Assembly (NCBI GenBank): GCA_021199235.1 | Contig: JAJQIL010000030.1 | Span: 35,296 to 99,295 of the forward strand | Length of the DNA: 64,000 nucleotides | From: Lachnospiraceae bacterium | GTDB taxonomy: Bacteria; Bacillota; Clostridia; Lachnospirales; Lachnospiraceae | Direction: 5' to 3' | In this document: positions 28,738-39,610 of the stretch, piece by piece | Layout of the letters: the number at the start of each line of letters is the position of its first letter | Numbering within the stretch: the stretch's first letter is position 1 | Notes under the pieces: model-generated | Told to the model about the DNA's origin: nothing | Seen by the model: only the letters and a program-made list of their open reading frames with translations | Database searches by the model: none | Program-made: the position numbers and the translations under genes

Positions 28738-29778
28738 ATGCCGAAAACAGTAAAGCTTTCTGATATTGCCGCAAGGGCCGGCGTCAGTACGGTCACTGTA
28801 TCTAAGGCGCTTTCTGATAAAAAGGGCGTCAGCCGGGAAATGCGTACGAAGATTAAGACGATTGCGGAAGAGATGGGCTATCAGACGCCGTCCGCCGTGA
28901 AAAAGAAAAGCCAGATGCGCAGCTATATCTTCGGGATCCTGATCGCGGAGCACTTTCTCGGAAAATATGATTCCTTTTACTGGCAGATGTATCAGGATGT
29001 GACGACGAAGGCGGTCGCGGAGGGCAGCTTTACGCTGCTGGAGCTTGTTTCCGCGGAGGCGGAGGAGCAGATGGTTTTGCCTAAGCTTTCTGTGGAGAAG
29101 CGCGTGAATGGCATTATTATCATCGGGGAGCTTAAAAAAGGGTATCTGGAACGCCTGAAGAAAGAATGCGAGGTGCCGGTGGTCTATCTGGATTTTTATG
29201 ATGGGACGCCGGACTGCGACGCCGTAATCTCGAACGGATATCACGGCATGTATGCGCTGACCAATCATCTGTTTGATCTGGGGCATCGCCGCATCGCGTT
29301 TGTCGGGAATCTGCTTGCCACAAAGAGCATCACCGACCGCTATTTTGGATATCGGCATGCGCTGCTTGAGCATGGTGTGGAGATGGAGCCGGACTGGCTG
29401 ATCGGAGACCGGGATCCGAAGACAGGCAACATGGATGAGGAACAGATGCAGCGCTTTCCGAAGGAAATGCCGACCGCGCTGGTATGCAACTGCGATCTGA
29501 CGGCGGCCACCATGATCCGCATTCTGGAGGAACGCGGCCTGCATGTCCCGCAGGATATTTCCGTTGTCGGCTTTGACAATTTCCTGTATCCCTGGCTTTG
29601 CCGGACGGCGATCACGACCTATGAGCCGAACAGCAAAGCGATGGTGGCAAAGGCGCTCGAAAAGCTGATTCGTAAAATTGAGGATGCCGGCTATCAGCCC
29701 GGAGTCTTTACTGCGGACGGGCATCTGGTTTATGGGGAGAGTGCAGCCCGCATACCGTTGCCGGAGCATTCTTTTTAA
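28738..29778 (+). CDS. LacI-family transcriptional regulator
   Basis: VKLSDIAARAGVSTVTVSKALSDKKGVSREMR HTH; periplasmic-binding-like domain. Confidence 0.94.
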   Translation: MPKTVKLSDIAARAGVSTVTVSKALSDKKGVSREMRTKIKTIAEEMGYQTPSAVKKKSQMRSYIFGILIAEHFLGKYDSFYWQMYQDVTTKAVAEGSFTLLELVSAEAEEQMVLPKLSVEKRVNGIIIIGELKKGYLERLKKECEVPVVYLDFYDGTPDCDAVISNGYHGMYALTNHLFDLGHRRIAFVGNLLATKSITDRYFGYRHALLEHGVEMEPDWLIGDRDPKTGNMDEEQMQRFPKEMPTALVCNCDLTAATMIRILEERGLHVPQDISVVGFDNFLYPWLCRTAITTYEPNSKAMVAKALEKLIRKIEDAGYQPGVFTADGHLVYGESAARIPLPEHSF

Positions 29779-30652
29779 AAAGCATGGGAGTCACTCCGGT
29801 GCTTTTTTTGAACAGATTGATAAAATGATTGGTGTTTTCGATTCCCACCGCGTTGCCGACCTCGTATACCCGCATATTGGTGGAAAGCAGCAGATCTTTG
29901 GCGGCTTTCATGCGGCGGGCATTCAGGTAGCGGAGCGGCGGCATTCCGTAATAATGGGAAAATTCCCGGCAAAGCCGTTCCTTTCGGATGGAAAACCGGA
30001 TCTCAAATTCTTCCAGATGAAGAGGAACCTGATAGGACTGGTCGAAGGTCTCCTTCATTTCCCGGATGTAGTCCGGGACAAATTCTGCGGCACGGTTGTC
30101 CGTCAGGATCAGGCTGCAGAACTCGGAAAGTATGCTGATGATCCATTTCGAAGCACTGACAGATGCCAGAACGGAGCGAATCGGAACGAGCTGCAGAAGC
30201 TGACGGAAGGCGTACTCGATATCAGAAGAAAGGGGCAGGGAAAGCAGGGGGGGAGTCTGGGCGTTCAGAAGGTCATAATATGCTGCCGCCTCATCTGACC
30301 GCAGAAAAAACATGGCACAGTCCATCTCCGGCGGCGCGATCCGAAGCTGAAGGGACTCTTCGCTCTCACAGTTGAGAAACAGGACAGATCTTTCCGACAA
30401 GAACAGAGAACTGCCCTGCCGGAGCAGCGTACCGCTTCCGGAAAAAACACAGAGAAGCAGAAAGCAGGGGAGCGAATCCGAACGGAGCTGTGTAGTGGAA
30501 CTCAGACGGAACCTTCCCCCGTAATACATTCCGGGCATATGATCATTCAGAAGCCAGTGTTCTTTTTCAAAGAATGACAGGACTGATTCATAGTGAAAAA
30601 GCCTCTCCGGAGCCTCTTCCGGCGGGGGCATGATCTGATTTACCGTATCCAT
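29708..30652 (-). CDS. AraC-family transcriptional regulator
   Basis: KDLLLSTNMRVYEVGNAVGIENTNHFINLFKKSTGVTP HTH; cupin-like N-terminus. Confidence 0.9.
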   Translation of the reverse strand: MDTVNQIMPPPEEAPERLFHYESVLSFFEKEHWLLNDHMPGMYYGGRFRLSSTTQLRSDSLPCFLLLCVFSGSGTLLRQGSSLFLSERSVLFLNCESEESLQLRIAPPEMDCAMFFLRSDEAAAYYDLLNAQTPPLLSLPLSSDIEYAFRQLLQLVPIRSVLASVSASKWIISILSEFCSLILTDNRAAEFVPDYIREMKETFDQSYQVPLHLEEFEIRFSIRKERLCREFSHYYGMPPLRYLNARRMKAAKDLLLSTNMRVYEVGNAVGIENTNHFINLFKKSTGVTPMLFKKNAPATVCGLHSPHKPDARPQ

Positions 30653-31043
30653 CTGTGTGGTTCTCCTTTATTTTTGGTCCGACATGTTATTCATGTCGGA
30701 TGCAGGCCACGCCTCGCCGTAAGGCGATTCTGAATGGCGCGGCTCTCCTTTATCTTGTTCAGAGTCTCCATAATTATATATCCGTTTCCGCAGAAAGACA
30801 AGAAAGAGTAATTTTAAGTAATTAAATTAACTAAAATAAATTAATTTAATTAACTGAAACGAAAAACATGGGTTAACATGTACAAAAATTAAATCCAAAA
30901 TTTGTAAAAAACATATAAAATGACGTGGAAAACAAAAACGATTGATAAAAAGCCAAAAATGAATGATGTACAAAATAGAAGAAATTCCTATAATGTGGCT
31001 ATGTTATCGAAACAGATTTCATAATAATAAGGAGGACAACACT

Positions 31044-32399
31044 ATGAAATTAAAGAAAGCACTTGCCGTTGTTATGGCGGTATCCATGGCAGCTTCCCTG
31101 TCACTGGTGGCATCTGCGGAAGAAGGCGGCATTCCGGCTTACGGCGATATCGTACTTGGTGAGGATTACACGGATCTGGAAGCTACCATCACATTTCTGA
31201 ATCATAAGACAGACCGTGCGGAAGACGGCACAATGGATTCGCTGATCGCGGCATTCAATGAAGTATATCCGAACATCACAGTGGAAGCGACTGCTGTTAC
31301 GGATTATCCAGAGGATGCTCTGCTTCGTTTGTCCGCAGGCGACTGGGGTGACATCATGTTCATCCCGGCAATCGATAAGAGCGAGCTCTCCACCTATTAT
31401 TATGCATACGGCACAGTGGAAGAGATGAGTGAGGAGATCAACTTTGCAAATCAGTGGGCATATGACGGACTCAGCTATGGTATTCCTTACATGGGCAATG
31501 CACAGGGTATCGTTTACAACAAGGCAGTCTTTGAGGCGGCAGGTGTGACAGAGCTTCCGACTACTCCGGATGAGTTCATCGCGGCTCTGCAGGCGATTTC
31601 AGACAACACAGACGCAATCCCGCTTTACACGAACTACGCGGCAGGCTGGACGATGGGTGCGTGGGATGCTTACATCGGTATCGTATCGAACGGTGATGCA
31701 ACCTATCTGAATCAGAAGTTTGCTCATGACGCAGATCCGTTCTCGGATAATGGCGATGGTACAGGCATCTATGCTCTGTATAAGATTCTTTATGACGCAG
31801 TTGCGAATGGTCTCATTGAGGACGACTACACCACGACTGACTGGGAAGGCTGCAAGGGCATGATCAACAACGGCGAGATCGGCTGCATGGTACTTGGTTC
31901 CTGGGCATACGCGCAGATGGTTGAGGCCGGCGACAACGGTGACGACATTGGCTATATGCCGTTCCCGATGACAGTAGATGGTACACAGTACGCTCTGGCG
32001 GGCGGCGACTACTGCTACGCGATCAACGTAAACAGCTCCGAGACCAATATCACGGCTTCTCTCGTATTTATCAAGTGGATGACCGAGGAGTCTGGCTGGT
32101 GTGAGCTGGAGGGCGGCTATCCGGTAGATAAGGACGGTGCGCTTCCGGATATGTATACAGCATTTGACGGCTGCACGATCCTCTCTGACGAAGCGGCTCT
32201 GGAAGGTGAGGAGACTCTCCTTGACGACATCAACAGCGAGTCTGAGCTTTCTTTCAACGCTGGCGGCAACAGCAAGGTTCAGAGAATTGTAGAGTCCGCA
32301 TTCACTGGCGCTGAGACCTTAGACGAGATCATGGCTGACTGGACCGCAGCGTGGAACGATGCACAGGATTACCTCGGCATCGAGACGACTACTTACTAA
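31044..32399 (+). CDS. ABC transporter extracellular sugar-binding protein
   Basis: Signal peptide; strong RBS aaggaggacaacact; solute-binding protein family 1 features. Confidence 0.9.
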   Translation: MKLKKALAVVMAVSMAASLSLVASAEEGGIPAYGDIVLGEDYTDLEATITFLNHKTDRAEDGTMDSLIAAFNEVYPNITVEATAVTDYPEDALLRLSAGDWGDIMFIPAIDKSELSTYYYAYGTVEEMSEEINFANQWAYDGLSYGIPYMGNAQGIVYNKAVFEAAGVTELPTTPDEFIAALQAISDNTDAIPLYTNYAAGWTMGAWDAYIGIVSNGDATYLNQKFAHDADPFSDNGDGTGIYALYKILYDAVANGLIEDDYTTTDWEGCKGMINNGEIGCMVLGSWAYAQMVEAGDNGDDIGYMPFPMTVDGTQYALAGGDYCYAINVNSSETNITASLVFIKWMTEESGWCELEGGYPVDKDGALPDMYTAFDGCTILSDEAALEGEETLLDDINSESELSFNAGGNSKVQRIVESAFTGAETLDEIMADWTAAWNDAQDYLGIETTTY

Positions 32400-32640
32400 A
32401 ATGAAATAAAAACCGTTCGGGTAATTGCTGCTGCATGCAGGAGCGGTTCGTGACTGCCTGATCTGCTGCGGTTCCGGATGGTTATGATGAGAAAAAGTGA
32501 GCCAGAGGGGAGATTCTCTCTGGCTCCTTTACTGACAGGCAGGGCCGGGCGATGTGCTTTTATACATACAGATACACCCGGCAGTATTTTACAGAAAAAC
32601 ATGCTGTGATGATGTGACGATTCGGGAAGGAGGAATATCT

Positions 32641-33651
32641 GTGGCGGGGACAGTTGCTGCAAGGAAAAAGAAAAAACACACATTTAAAGAATGGATGCGC
32701 AGCAGAGACGGCCAGCAGGTGCAGGTGATGATCGCCTTTATGACGATTCCGCTGCTGCTCTTATTTGTGTTTACATATCTGCCGTTTGGCGAGATGTTTC
32801 AGTTCAGTTTTTATAATATGAAATACATAGGAACGAGAACCTGGGTCGGATTGAAGAACTATATCCGTGTGTTCCAGAGAGACGATTGCTTCGGCGCACT
32901 GAAGCTGAGCCTTTATTACATGGGAGGTTCTATCGTACAGCTGGTGCTGGCCCTCTATCTGGCGACAATCTTAAGTTTTAAGGTAAAGGGCGGAAAGCTG
33001 TTTAAAGGCTTTATGTTTTTCCCGTATCTGATCAATGGTATCGCGATCGGTTTTATTTTTAAATTTTTCTATACCAGAGGCTATGTGTTCGATACCGTGC
33101 TGCAGTGGTGCGGTTTTGATCTGGAGAATCTGCCGTACTGGCTGCGTGACCAGAGGATCAATAACATTTCGCTGGTGGCGACCTCTGTATGGCGCTATTT
33201 CGGACAGAACATGGTGTTGTTTATCGGAGCGATCATGTCCGTGGACAATACGCTCTATGAAGCGGCGGAACTGGATGGCGCGAACAAATTCCAGCAGTTC
33301 CGTTATGTCATACTTCCGAGCATCAGTACGATCGTCACGCTGAATGTGATCTTGTCAATCACAGGTTCCTTAAGCGCATTTGAGCCGTCATATGTTATCA
33401 CAAGCGGTGCAAACGGTACGGCGACGTACTTTGTAGTCATGCATGAGATCGCGCATACACAGCAAAAGGTAGGTCTGGCGTCCGCGATGGCGATGGTTCT
33501 TCTGGCAATCATCCTGTTCGCGACCCTGCTGCAGAAGCTGTTCTTTAAGTATGTGTTCCGAAACAGTGAGGATGAGGATCCGAATGCCGCCAAAAAGCGG
33601 GACAAACAGGCGGCGCGTGCTGCAAAGCGTAGCGCAAAAGCAAAGAATTAG
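32641..33651 (+). CDS. Sugar ABC transporter permease
   Basis: Likely GTG start after ggaaggagg; EAAELDGANKFQQFRYVILPSI EAA motif. Confidence 0.9.
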   Translation: MAGTVAARKKKKHTFKEWMRSRDGQQVQVMIAFMTIPLLLLFVFTYLPFGEMFQFSFYNMKYIGTRTWVGLKNYIRVFQRDDCFGALKLSLYYMGGSIVQLVLALYLATILSFKVKGGKLFKGFMFFPYLINGIAIGFIFKFFYTRGYVFDTVLQWCGFDLENLPYWLRDQRINNISLVATSVWRYFGQNMVLFIGAIMSVDNTLYEAAELDGANKFQQFRYVILPSISTIVTLNVILSITGSLSAFEPSYVITSGANGTATYFVVMHEIAHTQQKVGLASAMAMVLLAIILFATLLQKLFFKYVFRNSEDEDPNAAKKRDKQAARAAKRSAKAKN

Positions 33652-33663
33652 GAGGACAGGAAA

Positions 33664-34512
33664 ATGAGTGCTGCAAAAAAAATAGAGAGTGGCGTTCTCA
33701 CATTTCTGAAATATTTTTCACTGGTATTTTTCTCCTTTGTCGCGATTTTGCCGGTCGTCTCCTGCGTGGTCACTGCGTTTAAGACCGAGACGGAATACCA
33801 GCAGACGAATGTCATGACACTGCCGGAAAGCTGGCTGTATTTTGGCAACTTTACAGAAGCATTCCAGAAAGCGAATATGGGGCGGGCGTTTTTCAACTCC
33901 GTGCTCATTCTGGTCTGCGTACTGATCGCCTCCGTATTTATCGGAACACAGCTGGCGTATGTGCTGAACCGGTTCAAATTCCCGTTCAACAATCTGATCC
34001 GGAATCTGTTCCTGTTTGCCTCCCTGCTTCCGGGTGTGGCGATGCAGGTGTCCCTGTATCAGATCATGGGTAATTTGGGATTTATCAATACTCTTTATGG
34101 GTATATTATCATGATGTGCGGAACCGATGTCATTTCGATTTATATATATATTCAGTTTTTCGAGAATATTGATATCTCACTGGATGAGTCGGCGATCGTG
34201 GATGGAGCATCGCTCTTTACGATTTTTTACAAGATCCATCTGCCGCTCTTAAAACCGGCCATCGTGACTGCCTGCATCTTAAAAGGCGTGGGCACCTACA
34301 ACGAATACTATTCGGCAAACCTGTATCTGCAGGATAAGACGAGGCTGGGAACGATGGCGACCTCGCTTTACACTTTTGTGGGTCCGCTCGGCAGCAAGTA
34401 TAATCTGATCTGCGCGGGCGTGATCATCTCGCTTCTGCCGGCATTGATCCTGTTTATTTTCTGTCAGGATCAGATCTACAGCGGTCTGACCGCCGGATCT
34501 GTCAAGGGATGA
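33664..34512 (+). CDS. Carbohydrate ABC transporter permease
   Basis: DESAIVDGASLFTIFYKIHLPLLKPAI EAA-like motif. Confidence 0.92.
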   Translation: MSAAKKIESGVLTFLKYFSLVFFSFVAILPVVSCVVTAFKTETEYQQTNVMTLPESWLYFGNFTEAFQKANMGRAFFNSVLILVCVLIASVFIGTQLAYVLNRFKFPFNNLIRNLFLFASLLPGVAMQVSLYQIMGNLGFINTLYGYIIMMCGTDVISIYIYIQFFENIDISLDESAIVDGASLFTIFYKIHLPLLKPAIVTACILKGVGTYNEYYSANLYLQDKTRLGTMATSLYTFVGPLGSKYNLICAGVIISLLPALILFIFCQDQIYSGLTAGSVKG

Positions 34513-34664
34513 TGAAGCAGGTGCCTGAACACACTCTCTGTTGAAAAGCAGGTGAGCTAAGGGAGGACCGGACGGTAATTGGAAATGTGATCGGAAATGT
34601 GTTCAGACAGGCAGGTGGAATGCCGGAGCAATCGAAAACGTAAGGAAAGAGAAGGAAAAACATC

Positions 34665-35825
34665 ATGTATATTTCACCGGACCATGAGCTGCTGCAGTAC
34701 AGCGGCAGGATCGATTTTGAGGAGCCAAAAGCTCCGGTGTTTGTATTTCCGTGCAGCAGTGTCGCCCTGCGTTTTAACGTACAGGGCGGCGCTGACCGTG
34801 CGGGAGCCGATTCAGGTACGGGCGCTGCCGTGCTTGTGACTGTGACAAATAAAAATGCATATTGCGATAATTATCTGGGCTATATTCTCGATGGAAAGCA
34901 GGGGAAGTTCCGGATTGATAACACGGAACAGCAGACCTATACGGTCGTAGAAAATCTGGCACCGGGTGAGCACAGCCTGCTGCTGTTCAAGCGTATGGAT
35001 TCCTGCCATACGTTTACTCTGCACGGAATAGAAATTCAGGGCGCGATGGAAACGTCCCCTCACGTGCGTTCGGCGGCAGATCGCGCCGACCATGCAAAAA
35101 ACGCTTCGCGTTTAGTCGGCGCTATAGAACTGCTGCCGTGCCCGCCGAAGCCGGAGCGTCGGATCGAGGTCTATGGCGACAGCGTTTCGGCAGGTGAGGT
35201 AGCTGAGGCGGTGGACTATGTTGGCAAGCCGGATCCTGAATGGCACAATGGAGAATTTTCCAACAGCTGGTATTCCTATTCGTGGATCACGGCGCGGAAG
35301 CTGAATGCGGAGATTCATGACATTGCGCAGGGCGGTGTGGCGCTCATTGACGGTATTGGCTGGTACAACGACACGGACTATGTCGGGATGGAGAGTGTGT
35401 ACGACAAGCTCCGCTACAGCCCGGCGCTGGGTGTGATGAAGCCCTGGGATTTTTCCCTCTGGACGCCGCAGGTCGTGGTCATCGCGGTCGGACAGAACGA
35501 CAGCCATCCCTATGATTTTATGAAGGAAGAGTATGAGGGTGCGCAGGCCGCGCACTGGCGGGAATGCTATGGCGCGTTTGTGCGCCGCATCAGAGAGCTC
35601 TACCCGGATGCTGAGGTCATACTCGCGACAACGATTCTGGAGCATGACAAAAGCTGGGATCTCGCGATCGATGCGGTATGCAAAGCCCTGAATGATCCGA
35701 AGGTGCATCATTTCTTATATAAGAGGAACGGCGCCGGGACGCCGGGGCACATCCGGGTTCCGGAAGCGGAAGAGATGGCGGAGGAACTGGCGGGCTATAT
35801 CAACTCATTGGAGATTCCGTGGTAA
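34665..35825 (+). CDS. SGNH/GDSL carbohydrate esterase (CE2-like two-domain layout)
   Basis: N-terminal jelly-roll-like domain; IEVYGDSVSAGE; VVIAVGQNDSH; GTPGHIRVPEAEEMAEEL. Confidence 0.8.
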   Translation: MYISPDHELLQYSGRIDFEEPKAPVFVFPCSSVALRFNVQGGADRAGADSGTGAAVLVTVTNKNAYCDNYLGYILDGKQGKFRIDNTEQQTYTVVENLAPGEHSLLLFKRMDSCHTFTLHGIEIQGAMETSPHVRSAADRADHAKNASRLVGAIELLPCPPKPERRIEVYGDSVSAGEVAEAVDYVGKPDPEWHNGEFSNSWYSYSWITARKLNAEIHDIAQGGVALIDGIGWYNDTDYVGMESVYDKLRYSPALGVMKPWDFSLWTPQVVVIAVGQNDSHPYDFMKEEYEGAQAAHWRECYGAFVRRIRELYPDAEVILATTILEHDKSWDLAIDAVCKALNDPKVHHFLYKRNGAGTPGHIRVPEAEEMAEELAGYINSLEIPW

Positions 35826-35919
35826 TATGTTTGATAATTCTGGTGGCTGCCGGATCGGGAGTCTGGCTCAGCTGCCGCCAGAATCCATGATAATTTCTGC
35901 ATTATGAGGGAGAAGAATT

Positions 35920-37125
35920 ATGTACGACATCAACAGAGAAGCAGGAATCGTAAATCGCGGAAATGAGGAGCGCCTTGAGGCAGTTATGCGGCGCGCGGCC
36001 GCAGGAGAGCGGCTGACGGTCGGCTTTATCGGGGGATCCATTACCAATGGTTCGCTTTCGAGTACGCCGCAGACCTGTTACGCGTATCTCGTGTACTCCT
36101 GGTGGAAGGAGACGTTTCCGAAAGCGGATTTCACGTATGTGAATGCCGGCATCGGAGCGACAGATTCGCAGTATGGTGCGGCGAGAGTAGAGGAACATCT
36201 GTTACAGTATAAGCCGGATGTCGTATTCATTGAGTTTTCGGTCAATGATGAGAGCACGGAGCATTTCCTTGAGACCTATGAGGGTCTGGTCAGACGGGTT
36301 CTTTTCAATGAATGCGCTCCGGCCGTAATCCTGATTCATAATGTCTGCTATGACAATGGTGCGAGCGCGCAGCTGCAGCACGCAAAGGTGGGACGGCATT
36401 ACGGTCTGCCGAGTGTCAGTATGCAGAGCTCGATTTATCCGGAACTGCTCGCCGGGCGCATTCCGAACCGTGAGATCACGCCGGACGACCTGCACCCGAA
36501 CGATGCCGGACACGAGCTGGTAGCTTCGGTGATCACGTACTATCTGGAAACGGTGCGGATGAAAACGCTCGCAGAGGCGGGAGAGCGAAACCCGATGGAA
36601 AGCCATATTGATCATGCGGGAAATGGTTCGAATTGTGTTGAACAGAGCCAGAATGACAGCAAAAGCATGGTTCCTGCAACAGATGTACAGCCTGCTCCTT
36701 TGACAGCGAACACGTATGAGCTCAGCGTACGTTACAGCAACAGAAATTATACTCCTGCAGAGGTGGAAGGCTTCACTGCTGATCTGTGTCCGCAGAGCGA
36801 TATTACAGACAATTTTAAAAACGGCTGGGAATCTTCTTTACAGGGCGCGCATATGACATTCGAACTGGAAGGCACCGGTGTGGCCGTGCAGTTCCGGCGC
36901 TCGGTGCAAAAGCCCGCTCCGATCGCGGAGATCATTGTGGATGGAGACCCTGCGACGCGGAGGCTGCTGGATGCAAACTTTGATGAGACCTGGGGGGATA
37001 AGCTGGAACTTCTGACAGTTACCGAGCACATGCCAAAAGGGATCCACCGGGTGGAAGTGCGGCTGGTGGAAGCGCAGGAGGCGGTGGTGCCGTTTTACCT
37101 GAATGCGATCATTATGGCGGATTAA
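35920..37125 (+). CDS. SGNH/GDSL hydrolase
   Basis: VGFIGGSITNGS; GIGATDSQYG; IEFSVNDES; DDLHPNDAGHELV. Confidence 0.85.
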   Translation: MYDINREAGIVNRGNEERLEAVMRRAAAGERLTVGFIGGSITNGSLSSTPQTCYAYLVYSWWKETFPKADFTYVNAGIGATDSQYGAARVEEHLLQYKPDVVFIEFSVNDESTEHFLETYEGLVRRVLFNECAPAVILIHNVCYDNGASAQLQHAKVGRHYGLPSVSMQSSIYPELLAGRIPNREITPDDLHPNDAGHELVASVITYYLETVRMKTLAEAGERNPMESHIDHAGNGSNCVEQSQNDSKSMVPATDVQPAPLTANTYELSVRYSNRNYTPAEVEGFTADLCPQSDITDNFKNGWESSLQGAHMTFELEGTGVAVQFRRSVQKPAPIAEIIVDGDPATRRLLDANFDETWGDKLELLTVTEHMPKGIHRVEVRLVEAQEAVVPFYLNAIIMAD

Positions 37126-37157
37126 GGAAAGCTGCCGATATATAACGGAAATGAAAG

Positions 37158-37191
37158 GCGGGCGTTCTTCCGGAAGGATGGAAGCGCCCGC
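37158..37191. terminator. Hairpin terminator
   Basis: GCGGGCGTTCTTCC...GGAAGCGCCCGC. Confidence 0.6.
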
Positions 37192-37218
37192 TTTGCCCGT
37201 TTTGCGAATCGTTTGCGC

Positions 37219-38223
37219 TTAGATACCGTATTCCTTTAGTAACTTTCGTTGGTAAGATTCATCTGCTATCGATTTTTTTAAATCATCAAATCGATTATTA
37301 TTCAGAAGATTTTTATTCAACTGATTCACTTTGTTCATCCCATTTTCTTCCTGCTTACGCATCTTATCAGCAAAAAGTTCTTCTAATGCTTCACATAACA
37401 TATCATCATCTCCTCTCGATAATTTATTGGCCCGAATAAGGGTATTCATATATGTCTGGTAATCTGCTTCATTTTCATGCTGCCTGTAAGCGGCAGCCAC
37501 TCGCTGAAGAGAATCCGTAGGCAGAGAGTTTGTCAAAGACTGCAGCCACAGATATTCTTCTCCGGTCAGCTGTGAAGTGACGACTAATTGTGTGGGTATC
37601 ATTTCTGTATTGATATAATACAGCCCTGGAAGCATTTTTTCAAGAGAATTTTGGGAACCTTTATGCGCCGGATGCAAATTTTTCCTTTTTAAATGATTCC
37701 ATAGCTTTTGCGGAAAAGAATGTGAAATCAGTGTCAGGGAAGTATCTTCAAGAATTTTATCTGAATGAAAATGCGTTGGAAAACTGTAAATGTATGAAAG
37801 TGATTTATAATAGTTCTGGATACCAAGTGAATCGCCGGGTCCCTTGTATTCGATGAGATTGTATTTTCGAAAAATCCGGCCGATGAGAGAAGCGATGCTA
37901 CGACTGTTATCTGCTTTGGTGATAAGCAGATCACCCCGTCTCTGGCCTGTGTTTAATACAATTTCAGACTGATAACTCAGTATATCCTGATAATCAGCCA
38001 GTTCGATTTTCATGGCCGATACGATTGCGGAATGCCAGTTGATACGGCAATCGGTCAAACAGTAAAATCCTCCTTTCGGTTTTTGAAATGTTTTAAGTGA
38101 CGCTATGTATTTCGGGTTTATCTTTGGTATCTGCCAGAAAACGCATGTAGTTACTGGAAATATCTGCGAACTGAGAATAAATGACACCAAGAATATAACA
38201 TAAACATATAATAAAGTCAACAT
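37219..38223 (-). CDS. Hypothetical protein, possible PD-(D/E)XK/Rpn-like nuclease
   Basis: WHSAIVSAMKIELADYQDILSYQSEIVLNTGQRRGDLLITK (E...D-x-L-x-I-x-K pattern); charged C-terminus. Confidence 0.5.
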   Translation of the reverse strand: MLTLLYVYVIFLVSFILSSQIFPVTTCVFWQIPKINPKYIASLKTFQKPKGGFYCLTDCRINWHSAIVSAMKIELADYQDILSYQSEIVLNTGQRRGDLLITKADNSRSIASLIGRIFRKYNLIEYKGPGDSLGIQNYYKSLSYIYSFPTHFHSDKILEDTSLTLISHSFPQKLWNHLKRKNLHPAHKGSQNSLEKMLPGLYYINTEMIPTQLVVTSQLTGEEYLWLQSLTNSLPTDSLQRVAAAYRQHENEADYQTYMNTLIRANKLSRGDDDMLCEALEELFADKMRKQEENGMNKVNQLNKNLLNNNRFDDLKKSIADESYQRKLLKEYGI

Positions 38224-38416
38224 AAACCAAATAAGAAAAACAAATAATATATTAATATTTCAGAAACGTAATTATAACTTCTCAAATATTCTTCAAAAAA
38301 AGACAAAAGTCCTTGCCATACGGACATAAAAGGTATAAAATAGGGAACAGATTTGGTCTTTGCCGGAAAGGTGAAGCCAATGATAATTAAATTAAAGAAA
38401 GAGGAGGAAATGAACT

Positions 38417-39574
38417 ATGAAAAAATTAGCAGCAGCTCTGATCTGTGCGACGATGTGCCTGTCCTGCGTGGCGACGGCATCCGCGGAGACCGTGAAGATC
38501 GGTGTGTTCGAGCCGGCATCCGGAGATAATGGTGCAGGCGGCAAGCAGGAGACCCTTGGTATCCAGTATGCAAACGAAGAGACTCCGACCGTAGAGATCG
38601 ATGGTGTAGAGTATGATGTAGAGCTGGTGATCGTGGACAATGAGTCCTCGACAGAGAAGGCTCCGACGGCGGCTTCTGAGCTGGTAAGTCAGGGCGTATC
38701 CATAGTGCTTGGTTCTTATGGTTCCGGCGTATCGATCGCGGCTTCTGATATCTTCGCTGAGGCGGGCATCCCGGTGATCGGTGTTACCTGCACGAACCCG
38801 CAGGTGACGGAGGGCAATACGCATTACTTCCGTATCTGCTTCCTGGATCCGTTCCAGGGCACGGTTCTGGCGAACTTCGCATCTGAAAACTTTGAGGCGA
38901 CAAAGGCGTATGTGCTGACCAAGCTCGGCGACGACTACTCTGCAGGACTTGGTACATATTTCACACAGGCATTTGAGGATCTTGGCGGCGAGGTAATTTC
39001 TGATACGTTCCCGGATGGAACTGCGGACTTTACTTCTTACATTACAACGGCTATCAATGAGGGCGTAGACGTTATCTTTGCTCCGACCTCTACAGAGGCA
39101 GCGCAGCTCATCATCTCTACTGCTTCTTCACAGGGCGTAGAGGTTCCGCTTCTGGCTGGTGATACCTGGGATTCCAACGTAATCCTGAACGCTGCAGAAG
39201 GCACGAACTTAAACGTATATGTTTCTACATTCTATCAGGAAGGCGCAAATGAAGAATTTGATGCCAATATCAAAGAGTGGATCAACTCCGACAGCACGAA
39301 CCTGTCGAACAACGGCGGCGATGACACCGTAGCAGCTGTTACGGCTATGGGTTATGATGCATATTATGTAGCACTTGAGGCACTCCAGAATGCCGGCTCC
39401 ACAGATGCTGCTGCAGTGAATGAAGCACTCTGGGATACGACATACACGGGCGTGACCGGCGAGATTTCCTTCGAGTCCGAGAACGGTGATGCGAACCGCG
39501 ACACCGCTTATGTAAAAGTAGCGAACACCGAGACCGCTGCATGGGATTTCGTAGCGGAGCAGGGCGTGCAGTGA
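38417..39574 (+). CDS. livK: Branched-chain amino-acid ABC transporter substrate-binding protein
   Basis: Signal peptide; KIGVFEPASGDNGAGGKQETLGIQYANEE; first gene of liv operon. Confidence 0.9.
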   Translation: MKKLAAALICATMCLSCVATASAETVKIGVFEPASGDNGAGGKQETLGIQYANEETPTVEIDGVEYDVELVIVDNESSTEKAPTAASELVSQGVSIVLGSYGSGVSIAASDIFAEAGIPVIGVTCTNPQVTEGNTHYFRICFLDPFQGTVLANFASENFEATKAYVLTKLGDDYSAGLGTYFTQAFEDLGGEVISDTFPDGTADFTSYITTAINEGVDVIFAPTSTEAAQLIISTASSQGVEVPLLAGDTWDSNVILNAAEGTNLNVYVSTFYQEGANEEFDANIKEWINSDSTNLSNNGGDDTVAAVTAMGYDAYYVALEALQNAGSTDAAAVNEALWDTTYTGVTGEISFESENGDANRDTAYVKVANTETAAWDFVAEQGVQ

Positions 39575-39610
39575 CAATTCACTATATATAAAGTTTGAAC
39601 TTATAAACAT

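Noticed and set aside
28678-29769. 363-aa minus-strand ORF opposite LacI
   Set aside because: Shadow ORF of the LacI gene; Arg/His/Gln-rich composition.
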